Of a DNA stretch of 64,000 nt, positions 26,172 to 35,099 are shown in pieces (the stretch's first letter is position 1; each line of letters begins with the position of its first letter). This DNA comes from Dyadobacter diqingensis (GTDB taxonomy: Bacteria; Bacteroidota; Bacteroidia; Cytophagales; Spirosomataceae): the NCBI RefSeq assembly GCF_024220585.1, contig NZ_JAMXKF010000007.1:1-64000 (forward strand). Direction: 5' to 3'. A model generated the notes under the pieces. The model was not told the DNA's origin, did not search any database, and worked only from the letters and a program-made list of their open reading frames with translations. The translations under genes and the position numbers were made by a program.

Positions 26172-29100
26172 TTATTTTTTGAATTTAACGCTCACGTTCA
26201 AACCGTACGATCTTGTAGCCGGCAAGCTACCACCTTCAATTCCTGCGTAGTTGATAGCCGCTGAGAATCCTGCTTCCGGATCAATATTATCCGTGTGTTT
26301 AACGATTGTAAGCAGGTTACGAGCCACAAAAGAAAGACCGATCGATTCGAAAGGCAACTTACCAAGCATTTTCGAAGTCAGTGTATAACCAAGTGTCACC
26401 TGACGAAGTTTGATAAAGCTACCGTCTAAAACGTTCATAGAAGAAATTCTTCTTGCCAGTTCCTGATAGTAGTCCTGAACATCCACCGCTTTCGTGTTTG
26501 GCGTTCCGCCTTCAAGCACACCTTTTGCAACAATTGTATTTGCTTCGCGTCCTTCCAGCGTGTTTTTGTTCAAACCACGGAAAGTAGAATAGTAGTTGGT
26601 TGCAGACAATAATTTGTTTCCGAATTTATAGTCAAAAAGGAATGCAAGGTTGAATCCGCCATATGCGAATTCGTTATTCCAACCTCCATAAACTTTTGGC
26701 AAAACAGAACCCATTGCTTTTTGTTTTGGATCTCTCATCGGAACACCTGTTGCATCGATCACAATGTTTCCGGCAGCGTCACGCATGTAGTCGTATGCAT
26801 AAACTTGTGGACCAGCCATACCTTTGATCAACGCAGTGTTGGCATTCAAAGGACGATATGTACCTAATACCTTCACCTGGCTTTCATTTCCTGAGCCATC
26901 GATTTCGACGATACGGTTTTTGATTGCTGTAAAATTAAAAGTAGATGTCCAGCGGAATTTCTCAGTTTGCAAAGGAACAACCGTCAGCATCGCTTCCAAA
27001 CCAGAGTTTTTAGTAGATCCTGTTCCAATAAACTGGCTTGTATAACCTGTCGCTTGCGAAAGAGGACCGTCAATGATTTCGTTTTTGGTTTTGCGGTTAA
27101 AATAGGCCACATCAAGTCCCAAACGGTTATCATAAAACTTCAATTCCGTACCAACTTCCACCTCTGTCAAAACATAAGGCTGCAATGTCAGGTTAGGCAA
27201 TTTGTTGTCAAACGAACCGGTTGTTACCCCACCAATCGTCGAACCGATTGTGTAATATTGAGATGTCTGATAAGGATCAGCTTCACCACTAACCTGGGCA
27301 TAAGATGCTCTTACTTTACCATAATTAAAATTAGGTTTATTAAGCAGATCAGCAAAGTTGTAGCTTGCGGAAACCGACGGCGTGAATACACCATAATTAC
27401 CTTTTGGCAATGTTGAGAACGCATCGTAACGCCCGGTTGTATTCAGCGTAAAGTTCTTATAACTCAAATCCACTGTGTAGAAACCTGAATGTGCTTCCTT
27501 CTTGTTGAAATTGTAGTCACGGTTAAATGACACTACGTTTGACCAGCTATAAAAGAAAGGAAGAACGAAAGGACCACCACCAATTTTCATTGATTCGTAG
27601 CTGTTCTTTCTGATCGAACCTCCGATCAATACGTCAAGACTTAATTCCTCAGTTATATTTTTCGATGAACCAAGGAAGGCATCCATGTTAAGCTCGTTAA
27701 TTTCACTGTTGCGCTGGTCATCCAAAGAACCTTTCTGATCCTGCGAATAAGCAGTTCCGGTTGGTGTGATTTTGAACAAACCATCATTGATACGGTCATA
27801 ACCTACGCGGCCCATTGCATAAAGCCAGCTGGTGATATCATAACGCGCTGTGATCGCAGTGATAAGACGTTTTCTTTTCAGGTCGTTGTCGTATCTGTTA
27901 ACCACGAACCAAGGGTTAGTAACATAAATATCATCGTTGTACTGAATTTCAGCACCTACCGGTGAATTGATGTCGTACCCAGGCTGCAAGGCTTTCTGAT
28001 CTACACTGTTAGCCAAAAAGTTGATATTATTGGCATTCATCGGTCCGTCACTCAACTGAGGTTTGTTATTGAACTTCTCGTTCACATAGTTAACCATCAG
28101 ATCCACTTTCAACTTTTTACCAAATTTCTGAGAACCTGTAAAGTTGAATGTTTTACGATCCAGACCACTATTTCTTAAAATGGATTTGTTTGAAAGATTT
28201 GCAAATGATAACCTGAAAGTACCATTGTCATTGCCGTTTGAAACAGACACCGAATTCGTAAAAGTTGAACCGGTGCGGTAGAACTTTTCAAGGTTGTTTT
28301 TCACAGCCGAATAAGCATATTGCTTACCGTCAAATTGCGTAATCATCTGCCCGTCCAGTTTCGCTCCCCAGCTGTACATCCCGCTGTTTAGTGCACTTGT
28401 TACGTTCGCCGGTTTCACACCATGTTGTCCCTGACCATATTCATACTGGTAATCAGTGTAATTGATCATCTTATCTGCCACTGCATTGGCATTGTACTCA
28501 ACAGCCATAGATCCTTTTTTACCACCTTTTGTAGTAATCAGAATCACACCGTTGGCAGCACGTGCACCATATAACGCCGAAGCAGCAGCACCTTTCAAAA
28601 CAGTCATTGTTTCGATATCGTCCGGGTTGATATTGGAAATACCATCACCCTGATCTGCTCCACCCCATTCACCGGAATTCCCATCTCTTCTCTGGCTATT
28701 GTCCATCGGCACCCCGTTGATTACAAAAAGAGGTGTTCCAGCCGAGAAACTGGCCATACCTCTTAATAGAATCCGCGCAGAAGAACCTGGTCCTCCGCTT
28801 GTTCCGCTGATATTCAAACCTGCTACACGACCTGCTAATGAATATGCTACGTTTGTTTCACGCGCTTTCGTCATTTGGCCTCCGTCAATGGTTGATACCG
28901 CATAACCAATTTTCCTTGCCTCTTTGGAAATACCAAGAGCAGTTACAACAACTTCGTTCAGATTCGCAACGTCCACTACCATTTTCACGGTTATCTCCGA
29001 CTGGTTGCCCACAGCAATTTCCTGCTTGGCATAGCCAATAGAAGAAAATACAAGTGTTGCACCACTTTTTACCGCAATTCTGAAATCTCCGTTAGCATCG

Positions 29101-29279
29101 GTGTTCGTACCGCCTGTGGTTCCCTTCACTGTTATCGAGGCACCTGGCAATCCCGCACCATTTTCGTCCAGTACTTTACCCGACACCGTTTTGTCTTGCG
29201 CCAAAACGGGTGACATGATAAAGAAAAGACCTAGTAAGATAAAAACCCTGGAACAGGTTTTACGTAATTTTTCTTTCAT
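26172..29279 (-). CDS. SusC/RagA-family TonB-linked outer-membrane transporter
   Basis: This 1035-residue protein starts with a signal peptide (MKEKLRKTCSRVFILLG... ending VLAQD), then a carboxypeptidase-regulatory-like domain (SGKVLDENGAGLPGAS), a plug domain with VLKGAAASALYGARAANGVI, and a 22-strand-type barrel ending in VSVKFKK. It imports a ligand captured by the partner SusD, driven by TonB. There is no STN domain, so no direct FecR partner is expected. The start at 29279 was chosen because it gives a standard signal peptide; the frame is open upstream to 29363, where it would add 28 hydrophobic residues. First gene of the four-gene cluster. Confidence 0.94.
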   Translation of the reverse strand: MKEKLRKTCSRVFILLGLFFIMSPVLAQDKTVSGKVLDENGAGLPGASITVKGTTGGTNTDANGDFRIAVKSGATLVFSSIGYAKQEIAVGNQSEITVKMVVDVANLNEVVVTALGISKEARKIGYAVSTIDGGQMTKARETNVAYSLAGRVAGLNISGTSGGPGSSARILLRGMASFSAGTPLFVINGVPMDNSQRRDGNSGEWGGADQGDGISNINPDDIETMTVLKGAAASALYGARAANGVILITTKGGKKGSMAVEYNANAVADKMINYTDYQYEYGQGQHGVKPANVTSALNSGMYSWGAKLDGQMITQFDGKQYAYSAVKNNLEKFYRTGSTFTNSVSVSNGNDNGTFRLSFANLSNKSILRNSGLDRKTFNFTGSQKFGKKLKVDLMVNYVNEKFNNKPQLSDGPMNANNINFLANSVDQKALQPGYDINSPVGAEIQYNDDIYVTNPWFVVNRYDNDLKRKRLITAITARYDITSWLYAMGRVGYDRINDGLFKITPTGTAYSQDQKGSLDDQRNSEINELNMDAFLGSSKNITEELSLDVLIGGSIRKNSYESMKIGGGPFVLPFFYSWSNVVSFNRDYNFNKKEAHSGFYTVDLSYKNFTLNTTGRYDAFSTLPKGNYGVFTPSVSASYNFADLLNKPNFNYGKVRASYAQVSGEADPYQTSQYYTIGSTIGGVTTGSFDNKLPNLTLQPYVLTEVEVGTELKFYDNRLGLDVAYFNRKTKNEIIDGPLSQATGYTSQFIGTGSTKNSGLEAMLTVVPLQTEKFRWTSTFNFTAIKNRIVEIDGSGNESQVKVLGTYRPLNANTALIKGMAGPQVYAYDYMRDAAGNIVIDATGVPMRDPKQKAMGSVLPKVYGGWNNEFAYGGFNLAFLFDYKFGNKLLSATNYYSTFRGLNKNTLEGREANTIVAKGVLEGGTPNTKAVDVQDYYQELARRISSMNVLDGSFIKLRQVTLGYTLTSKMLGKLPFESIGLSFVARNLLTIVKHTDNIDPEAGFSAAINYAGIEGGSLPATRSYGLNVSVKFKK

Positions 29280-29596
29280 AGGATAATCAATTTTAAAAAA
29301 TAAAGAATAGGTTACCTGCCAAATCAGCAAAATAATAAAGATGCAAATCAGCTTATACTGCAAATATCTTAATATAATTCGTAATTAAATAATTTTAAAC
29401 ATTCTCCATATCTTTTATTATTATTTTTTAATAACTCCTTTGCATTAGGCCAAATAATTCCATCATTGCTAAATCAATTTAGCTTGTTTCTTAAAAATGA
29501 TAAATCACTCCAAATCAGATCAATAAAAAAACGGGTGCCATTTTTGCAAATGGCACCCGTTTTAAGGAAATTTTAATCCCGGTTACTTAAAAAAAA
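29280..29596. other. 317-bp AT-rich intergenic region upstream of susC-like gene
   Basis: It contains the terminator at 29529-29562 and the presumed control region of the SusC cluster. I searched by eye for TAnnTTTG on the minus strand and found no match. No small gene recognised. Confidence 0.5.
29529..29562 (-). terminator. Terminator of the 29597-30004 gene
   Basis: A 15-bp perfect stem (29529-29543 with 29548-29562, loop TTGC) has A-rich and T-rich ends, 35 bases after the stop. Confidence 0.92.
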
Positions 29597-30004
29597 CTAA
29601 TTATCCTCCGGATATGGCACGAATATAAAACCTGAGAAATCTCCGATTAATGCAAACAGGCAGCAATATTCCTCTGGATTTTTATAGTTTTCAGTAAACA
29701 ATAAAATCGACTCTTCGCCTATCAGTTTGCGGTCGACAAACTCCTGCATATAAGACGCGCGGTAGTTATAACGATTGGTCAATTCTGTGGACCCGATCAA
29801 TAAGACGCCCAGATCCATTTCCTCGTTTGTAATGACAAAAATCGGGTTGTCAGAAAACCCGCGTTTTCTGATCTGGTACGACGCATCCTTCAATTGATCT
29901 GATACCCGTACAAAATCCTGTGATACCATTCCCATTAGTTTACGGTTCAACTCTGGCGAGTTGGCATCGTCCATCAGGGAATTTTCATTGCTGTTGTTAA
30001 TCAT
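29597..30004 (-). CDS. Conserved hypothetical cytoplasmic protein
   Basis: I do not recognise this 135-residue protein. It has no signal peptide or membrane segment. The first 20 residues are polar and Asn-rich. The body looks like a compact alpha/beta domain with FVRVSDQLKDASYQIRKRG, PIFVITNEEMDLG and CCLFALIGDFSGFIFVPYPED. Codon use resembles the neighbours, and a strong terminator follows, so it is a real gene. Two alternative internal starts (M11, M24) exist. It lies downstream of ald on the same strand but is separated by 243 bases with two GC-rich palindromes. Confidence 0.75.
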   Translation of the reverse strand: MINNSNENSLMDDANSPELNRKLMGMVSQDFVRVSDQLKDASYQIRKRGFSDNPIFVITNEEMDLGVLLIGSTELTNRYNYRASYMQEFVDRKLIGEESILLFTENYKNPEEYCCLFALIGDFSGFIFVPYPEDN

Positions 30005-30034
30005 AATTTTCTTAGCTATTGGCTATTAGCTTCT

Positions 30035-30052
30035 GCCCGCGCGGCGGGCCGC
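30035..30052. repeat. GC-rich REP-like palindrome, copy 1
   Basis: GCCCGC-GCG-GCGGGC forms a 6-bp GC-only hairpin, in strong contrast to the AT-rich surroundings. Its 16-base core recurs inverted at 30220-30235. Confidence 0.6.
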
Positions 30053-30219
30053 CGTTAGCTTTTCGCCTGTTGCCAGTTTTGTTGATTATTTAGTTTTTGG
30101 TACAGAGAAATTAGCTTTCATCATCAACCATTTATTAATCTTCCTCCCGATAAAAACAATTGGAAAGACAATTTTGGCGGCATAGTCATTTAGTTTCTTA
30201 ACGTCTGGTCAAGCTATCA

Positions 30220-30237
30220 GCGGCCCGCCGCGCGGCT
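30220..30237. repeat. GC-rich REP-like palindrome, copy 2 (inverted)
   Basis: Sixteen bases are the exact reverse complement of 30037-30052. It lies ten bases after the ald stop on the minus strand and may act as a transcript end or mRNA stabiliser. Confidence 0.6.
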
Positions 30238-30247
30238 AAAACCCAAT

Positions 30248-31474
30248 CTACATTCTCGCCGCCAGCAGCAACGTCAGATCCTTGTAACGCATGTTGAAAC
30301 TCCGTGCGATATGCGAATTCGTCAACGTTCCTTTGTGACAATATACCCCTTTCATAAACCAACGATTGGCATAAATCATTTCCTCAATCCCGCCAATTGT
30401 TCCCGTTTGTAGTAAAAAAGGTAAAAATACGTTACTCAAAGCGGTACTGGCCGTATTCGCCACCCGCGACGGAATATTCGGTACACAGTAGTGAATCACG
30501 TCATTATATTTAAAAGTCGGGTTTTTATGGGTTGTCATCCGGGAAGTTTCAAACGATCCTCCCTGGTCAATACTTACGTCAATAATCACTGAACCGGCTT
30601 TCATTTGGGAAACCATGTCTTTGGTAACCACCATCGGACTCATTCCGTTTTCAGCGCGCATCGTTCCAATCACCACATCGGCGCGACTGATCGCCTCTGC
30701 CAAAGTATCCGAATCAATAATAGAAGTGTAAAGATTTTGCCCGATAGAATATTTTAGTCTTTGTAAACGATAAATATGTTTGTCGAAAATTTTCACGTCG
30801 GCTCCAAAACCGATGGCAGCGCGTGTTGCATATTCAGCAACGGTTCCTGCTCCCAGGATCACGATTTTTGTTGGCGGCACACCGGTTATCCCTCCCAGTA
30901 TTATTCCACGCCCGCCGCTTGGGCTCGAAAGATATTCGGCCGCGATCAGCAACACGGTACTCCCGGCAATTTCGCCCATAGCCCTGATGATCGGCTTCCC
31001 TCCCACCTGATCTTCTATGAGCTCATAACCAATACCGGTAATTTTCGACTGATTGAGTTTTTCGAAATATTTCTTTTCCAGCGAAGGTAAATTCATGGCC
31101 GAAATCACAGTCGTACCTGCCTTGATAAAATTGAACTCTTCTTCAACAAGCGGCTCTACTTTCAGGATCAGATTGGCCTGATATACCTCCTCGGGACTCT
31201 GAACAATTTTCGCCCCCGCTTCGCTATACTCGTGATCAGAAAAGTTGGCACCTTTTCCGGCATTTTTTTCAACCCAAACCTCGTGCCCGTTCCTCACCAG
31301 AATACTCACGGCATCGGGCGTGAGGGCAATTCTGTTTTCCTGCAAGGAGATTTCCCGGGGTAACCCGATGTTTAAGGAATTCTGATTTTTCCGGGTAGCC
31401 AGTAAAGATTCCTGCGGATATAGTGCCGACTGTTTAGCCAATTCTTCAAAACCAGTGATTTGAGGCTGTGCCAT
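30248..31474 (-). CDS. ald: Alanine dehydrogenase
   Basis: This 408-residue cytoplasmic enzyme interconverts L-alanine and pyruvate plus ammonium with NAD. The N-terminal AlaDH/PNT domain has LPREISLQENRIALTPD, and the Rossmann domain shows GGITGVPPTKIVILGAGTVAEYA followed by the acidic residue in KIFDKHIYRLQRL. VIIDVSIDQGGSFETSR and HYCVPNIPSRVANTAS are characteristic of alanine dehydrogenase rather than transhydrogenase. It is about 35 residues longer than the usual 370 because of an N-terminal extension. It follows tsaE by 56 bases and is probably co-transcribed with it. Confidence 0.93.
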   Translation of the reverse strand: MAQPQITGFEELAKQSALYPQESLLATRKNQNSLNIGLPREISLQENRIALTPDAVSILVRNGHEVWVEKNAGKGANFSDHEYSEAGAKIVQSPEEVYQANLILKVEPLVEEEFNFIKAGTTVISAMNLPSLEKKYFEKLNQSKITGIGYELIEDQVGGKPIIRAMGEIAGSTVLLIAAEYLSSPSGGRGIILGGITGVPPTKIVILGAGTVAEYATRAAIGFGADVKIFDKHIYRLQRLKYSIGQNLYTSIIDSDTLAEAISRADVVIGTMRAENGMSPMVVTKDMVSQMKAGSVIIDVSIDQGGSFETSRMTTHKNPTFKYNDVIHYCVPNIPSRVANTASTALSNVFLPFLLQTGTIGGIEEMIYANRWFMKGVYCHKGTLTNSHIARSFNMRYKDLTLLLAARM

Positions 31475-31530
31475 GGACTAGGTAAAATATTAAAATTAAT
31501 AAGAGATGAGTGTAATTTTTTGAGAGGGCC

Positions 31531-31971
31531 TTATTGCTTTTCTTCCGTCACAACCAAAACCCGGTGCCCGTTTTCATCCATATCCATGGTAATCAGCAAA
31601 TGAGGATAAGGCCATAACGATTCGATTTTCTCCGGCCATTCGACAAAACAAAAACCGCCTGAATCAAAATATTCCTCGATACCAATATCCAGCGCTTCGA
31701 TTTCACTCCGGATCCGGTAGAAGTCAAAATGATAAACCAGTACGCCTTTTTGGGTGATATATTCGTTTACGAGAGAGAATGTCGGGCTTTGAACGATCGA
31801 TTTAACACCAAGCAGTTCACACAATTTCTTGATCAGAGTGGTTTTTCCAACTCCCATGGAACCACTAAACAACCAAACAGGGACATTTTCCCCGATCCGT
31901 AGCAAGGAAGCCGCAACAGTATCTAACTCGGACAATTCTTGAAAACGGATTGTAGCAGGCAAAGTATTCAT
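31531..31971 (-). CDS. tsaE: tRNA threonylcarbamoyladenosine biosynthesis ATPase TsaE
   Basis: This 146-residue ATPase works with TsaB and TsaD to place threonylcarbamoyl on A37 of ANN-decoding tRNAs. The Walker A loop GSMGVGKTT is at residues 37-45, followed by FSLVNEY and YHFDFYRI, and a final FVEWPEKIE motif typical of TsaE. Length is normal. The ATG lies four bases after a perfect -7 box, implying a leaderless message. It is the first gene of the tsaE-ald unit. Confidence 0.95.
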   Translation of the reverse strand: MNTLPATIRFQELSELDTVAASLLRIGENVPVWLFSGSMGVGKTTLIKKLCELLGVKSIVQSPTFSLVNEYITQKGVLVYHFDFYRIRSEIEALDIGIEEYFDSGGFCFVEWPEKIESLWPYPHLLITMDMDENGHRVLVVTEEKQ

Positions 31972-31975
31972 GTTA

Positions 31976-31983
31976 CAAAAATA
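31976..31983 (-). promoter_or_regulatory. -7 box directly in front of tsaE
   Basis: TATTTTTG on the minus strand matches TAnnTTTG; four bases separate it from the ATG at 31971, the same spacing as at queG. No TTG -33 element seen. Confidence 0.5.
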
Positions 31984-32244
31984 CCATAATTTAAATACAC
32001 TAATTGCATTTTGTAGCCGACAATTCTTTTGAGCGCCGCAAGAAAATGATAGTCAGTGGTTACACGTATCCCACACAGCTGTCGTGGCCTGGCTAATTTG
32101 ACGCCGTTTGACATTCAATCTCCGGATTCATAATCTTTAAAATATCACGATCATTGCGGGTAGTAACATTACTTTTTCGTCCTTTACTCGTTATTAATTC
32201 CAGTTCCTTTTCCAACCACCTTTCGGATAAACTCTTAAAAATAA

Positions 32245-33201
32245 ATGATGCGAACTGAACTTTCCCGCCGAAAATTCCTGATCAATGCAGCACTTGCAGG
32301 CAGCGCTCTTCCATTGCTGAGCAATGAGGCTTTTTCCCACCAATCGGGTCCTGTCGCTGATGTTCCAAAAATCAATATTTTTTCAAAACATTTGCAGTTC
32401 CTGAACTACAAGGATATGGCCGAAGCCGCCAAAGAACTGGGTTTTGACGGAATCGATCTGACTGTTCGCCCCAAAGGGCACGTGCTGCCGGAGCGTGTAG
32501 AAAACGACCTACCACAGGCTGTTGAAGCGATGAAAAAAGTCGGTTTTGCGCCATTGCTTATGTGTACGGCCGTAGAGGACGCCAATAATCCACTGGATAA
32601 AAAAGTATTGGAAACTGCCGCTGCTCAGGGAATAAAGTACTACCGGATGAACTGGTACAAATACAACGATCAGAAAACCATCCCGCAATCACTGGGTGAG
32701 TACCGCGATAAGATGACCGGATTAAGCCAGTTGAATAAAAAACTCGGGCTGACGGGCTGTTATCAGAATCATGCCGGGAGAATGGTCGGAGCCTCCATGT
32801 TTGAGATATGGGATATATTGCAAAAAGCCGATCTCCACCACATGGGCGCGCAATACGATATCCGCCACGCAACGCTGGAAGGCGGACTTTCGTGGCAAAC
32901 CGGTTTCAATCTGATCGAGCCAAACATAAAAACGATCGTTTTGAAAGATTTCATGTGGGATAAAAGCGGCGGAAAATGGGCTCCGAAAAGTATGCCGCTG
33001 GGCGAAGGCATGGTGGATTTTAAAACCTATTTTAAATTACTAAAACAACATAACGTGCAGGTGCCTATCTGTCTGCATCTTGAATATCCACTCGGTGGAG
33101 CAGACCAGGGTGCCGACAAAATAACTGTTGCACCGAAAGTTGTCTTTGACGCGATGAAAAGAGATTTGCAAAGAGTAAAAGAATTATGGCAGGAGGCCTG
33201 A
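32245..33201 (+). CDS. Tat-exported sugar phosphate isomerase/epimerase-like TIM-barrel protein
   Basis: This 318-residue protein begins with a twin-arginine signal (LSRRKFLINAALAGSALPLL, cleavage near residue 31). The mature part is a xylose isomerase-like TIM barrel: GFDGIDLTVRPKGHVLPE, GCYQNHAGRMVGASMF, MGAQYDIRHATLEGG, TIVLKDFMWDK and PICLHLEYPLGG supply Glu, Asp and His residues at the usual metal-site positions. Export by Tat suggests folding with a bound metal in the cytoplasm. Related exported proteins are linked to keto-sugar or inositol metabolism in Bacteroidota; the substrate is unknown. Monocistronic. Confidence 0.87.
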   Translation: MMRTELSRRKFLINAALAGSALPLLSNEAFSHQSGPVADVPKINIFSKHLQFLNYKDMAEAAKELGFDGIDLTVRPKGHVLPERVENDLPQAVEAMKKVGFAPLLMCTAVEDANNPLDKKVLETAAAQGIKYYRMNWYKYNDQKTIPQSLGEYRDKMTGLSQLNKKLGLTGCYQNHAGRMVGASMFEIWDILQKADLHHMGAQYDIRHATLEGGLSWQTGFNLIEPNIKTIVLKDFMWDKSGGKWAPKSMPLGEGMVDFKTYFKLLKQHNVQVPICLHLEYPLGGADQGADKITVAPKVVFDAMKRDLQRVKELWQEA

Positions 33202-33237
33202 TACATGACTTTCAAAAAAACCCGGAAGCGGTAAAAT

Positions 33238-35064
33238 TCAGGTTTCTTCTTTAAGAGCAACCTTAATAATAATCACCGTGCCGCTTCCGGGCTGACTGTC
33301 AATCAGCAATTCGCCCTGAAGATATTCTTCGACCCGGATTTCCATATTTTTCAACCCCTGCCCTCTTTTGACCCGTTCCGGATCAAAACCAATTCCATTG
33401 TCTTCAATAATTACAGTAAGCAGATTTTTCTCCCGTACCAGCTGAATATTAATCTCTGTGGCTTCGGAGTGTTTTATACAATTATTAAGCGCCTCAATAA
33501 TGATCACATACAACACCCTTTCCGCATAAGCGGGTATTCTTTTTTGCATCCCGATAAAATCGAAATGAAAAACCGGCGTTTTTATATGCCCGTACATTTG
33601 CTCTAAAATTCCGGCAAGTCCCAACTTATCAAGAGAAGAATTCCGCATTTTATCAGCGATACTGCTGATATTCTCGCTCAGAAGATTCAATACTTTATAA
33701 ACCGGCGCCCACCAGTTTTTTTCCGAATCAGGAAAATACTGTTCCTGAATATATTCGACATTCAGTTTGGCTGCCGAAATCTGCGAACCGATCACATCAT
33801 GAAGATCGGCGGCAATATCGGTGCGCTCCTTTTCCTGTGTGGTGATCTGGGTTAGCAGAATTTCTCTTTGCAAAAGTCTTCTCTGGTCAAAATCCAGCTT
33901 AAAACGATAAGCCAGCCCGAACGTCAGCGCAAACATTTCGAAAAGGGTAGCGTAGTAATAATATTCATGTATTTCCTGCACAGCAACCTTATGAAAATCC
34001 GAAGAAGTTTCAAGAGCCACGATGGCCGAAATCGGCACCGTTGCCAACAAAAACAGCCAGGCCGGCCTATAACCTCTGCGGATGGCCTGTGTAAGATAAA
34101 CGAGGGGAATGATACCGAGAATCAGCATAGGCCCATAAAAAAAGCCATGCAGGTGAAACAGCGTGACTCCGCTAAAATACAGGTACGCAAGCGGAGCAAG
34201 CTGAAGCAGTACCATACCGCGCGCAATCATCGGCAGCAGGGTCAGTCGCGTCGGGGAAACTCTCAGAAATTTCTCTGCAAAAAGTACATAAAGACAAGGT
34301 ATCATCGTGCTGAGAATGCCATAGATATCTTTTCGATAAATAATTTTGGGCAAATCATCAAAAAGTAAAAATGTGTAGTCGTTATAAATCAGCATGATAG
34401 AAACCGAACACAACACGCAGCCAAAATAATAAGCATACATCCAGTCCCGGAAAAGGCACATCAGGACAATACTAAACAATAACATGATCGTCATACCGCC
34501 AATATACAGGCTCTGGAAGAATAACTTTTGCTGTAAATACTGCTTTGCCTCCGACTTCTCATAAAGCGTAAACGGCGACACAGTAAGACGAAAATTAAGA
34601 TTCCTGACCCGCGTCCAGAGCCTATATTTCTGGCCCGGCAAAACATCGAAAGTCAGGCTAAGATAAGCGTTGGAATTCTCCCGGTAACGCAACGGAATAT
34701 GACTGCCCGTAACCGGGAAAGTCTTCACGAGAGAATCACCGATCGTAAGATAAGCTTGCAGTGAATCCAGTCCTTTTGTAAGCAAGGTCAGCGTTTTCAC
34801 TTCTTTGGTATCATTCTGAATTGAGAAACGTAGCCAGTGCGGAAGTGGATTTATGCCAAAATCAGGATTGCTTCCCACGAATAATTTCCAGTCTTTGCTC
34901 AGCATAGCCTGTCTCAAACCGTAAGAATCCGTGGAATCAATGAAATATTCTAAGTGCCGACTGAATGCAACAGACTTAAAATCAGGCTTTATAGATACCA
35001 AATCCTGGCTTTTTAATTCAGAAACGATAAAGACCAGCACAATTAGCGTAACGTATTTTATCAT
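33238..35064 (-). CDS. 7TM-DISM sensor histidine kinase (HisKA_3 type)
   Basis: This 608-residue membrane kinase has a signal peptide, an extracytoplasmic 7TMR-DISMED2-like beta domain (about residues 25-170, with PHWLRFSIQNDTKEVKTL), seven transmembrane helices (about 185-395) and a cytoplasmic HisKA_3 dimerisation domain with the phospho-acceptor H422 in ADLHDVIGSQ. The HATPase domain has EALNNCIKH (N box) and DNGIGFD with RGQGLKNM. It should phosphorylate the NarL-type regulator encoded 35 bases upstream. The DISMED2 domain resembles carbohydrate-binding folds, so the signal may be a sugar; that is inference. Confidence 0.93.
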   Translation of the reverse strand: MIKYVTLIVLVFIVSELKSQDLVSIKPDFKSVAFSRHLEYFIDSTDSYGLRQAMLSKDWKLFVGSNPDFGINPLPHWLRFSIQNDTKEVKTLTLLTKGLDSLQAYLTIGDSLVKTFPVTGSHIPLRYRENSNAYLSLTFDVLPGQKYRLWTRVRNLNFRLTVSPFTLYEKSEAKQYLQQKLFFQSLYIGGMTIMLLFSIVLMCLFRDWMYAYYFGCVLCSVSIMLIYNDYTFLLFDDLPKIIYRKDIYGILSTMIPCLYVLFAEKFLRVSPTRLTLLPMIARGMVLLQLAPLAYLYFSGVTLFHLHGFFYGPMLILGIIPLVYLTQAIRRGYRPAWLFLLATVPISAIVALETSSDFHKVAVQEIHEYYYYATLFEMFALTFGLAYRFKLDFDQRRLLQREILLTQITTQEKERTDIAADLHDVIGSQISAAKLNVEYIQEQYFPDSEKNWWAPVYKVLNLLSENISSIADKMRNSSLDKLGLAGILEQMYGHIKTPVFHFDFIGMQKRIPAYAERVLYVIIIEALNNCIKHSEATEINIQLVREKNLLTVIIEDNGIGFDPERVKRGQGLKNMEIRVEEYLQGELLIDSQPGSGTVIIIKVALKEET

Positions 35065-35099
35065 TCAAGTAGAGGTAGTGTCACTTAAAGATACAATCA

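Noticed and set aside
29280..29363. 28-residue extension of the first SusC
   Set aside because: It would place a second hydrophobic stretch before a standard signal peptide; the ATG at 29279 is preferred.
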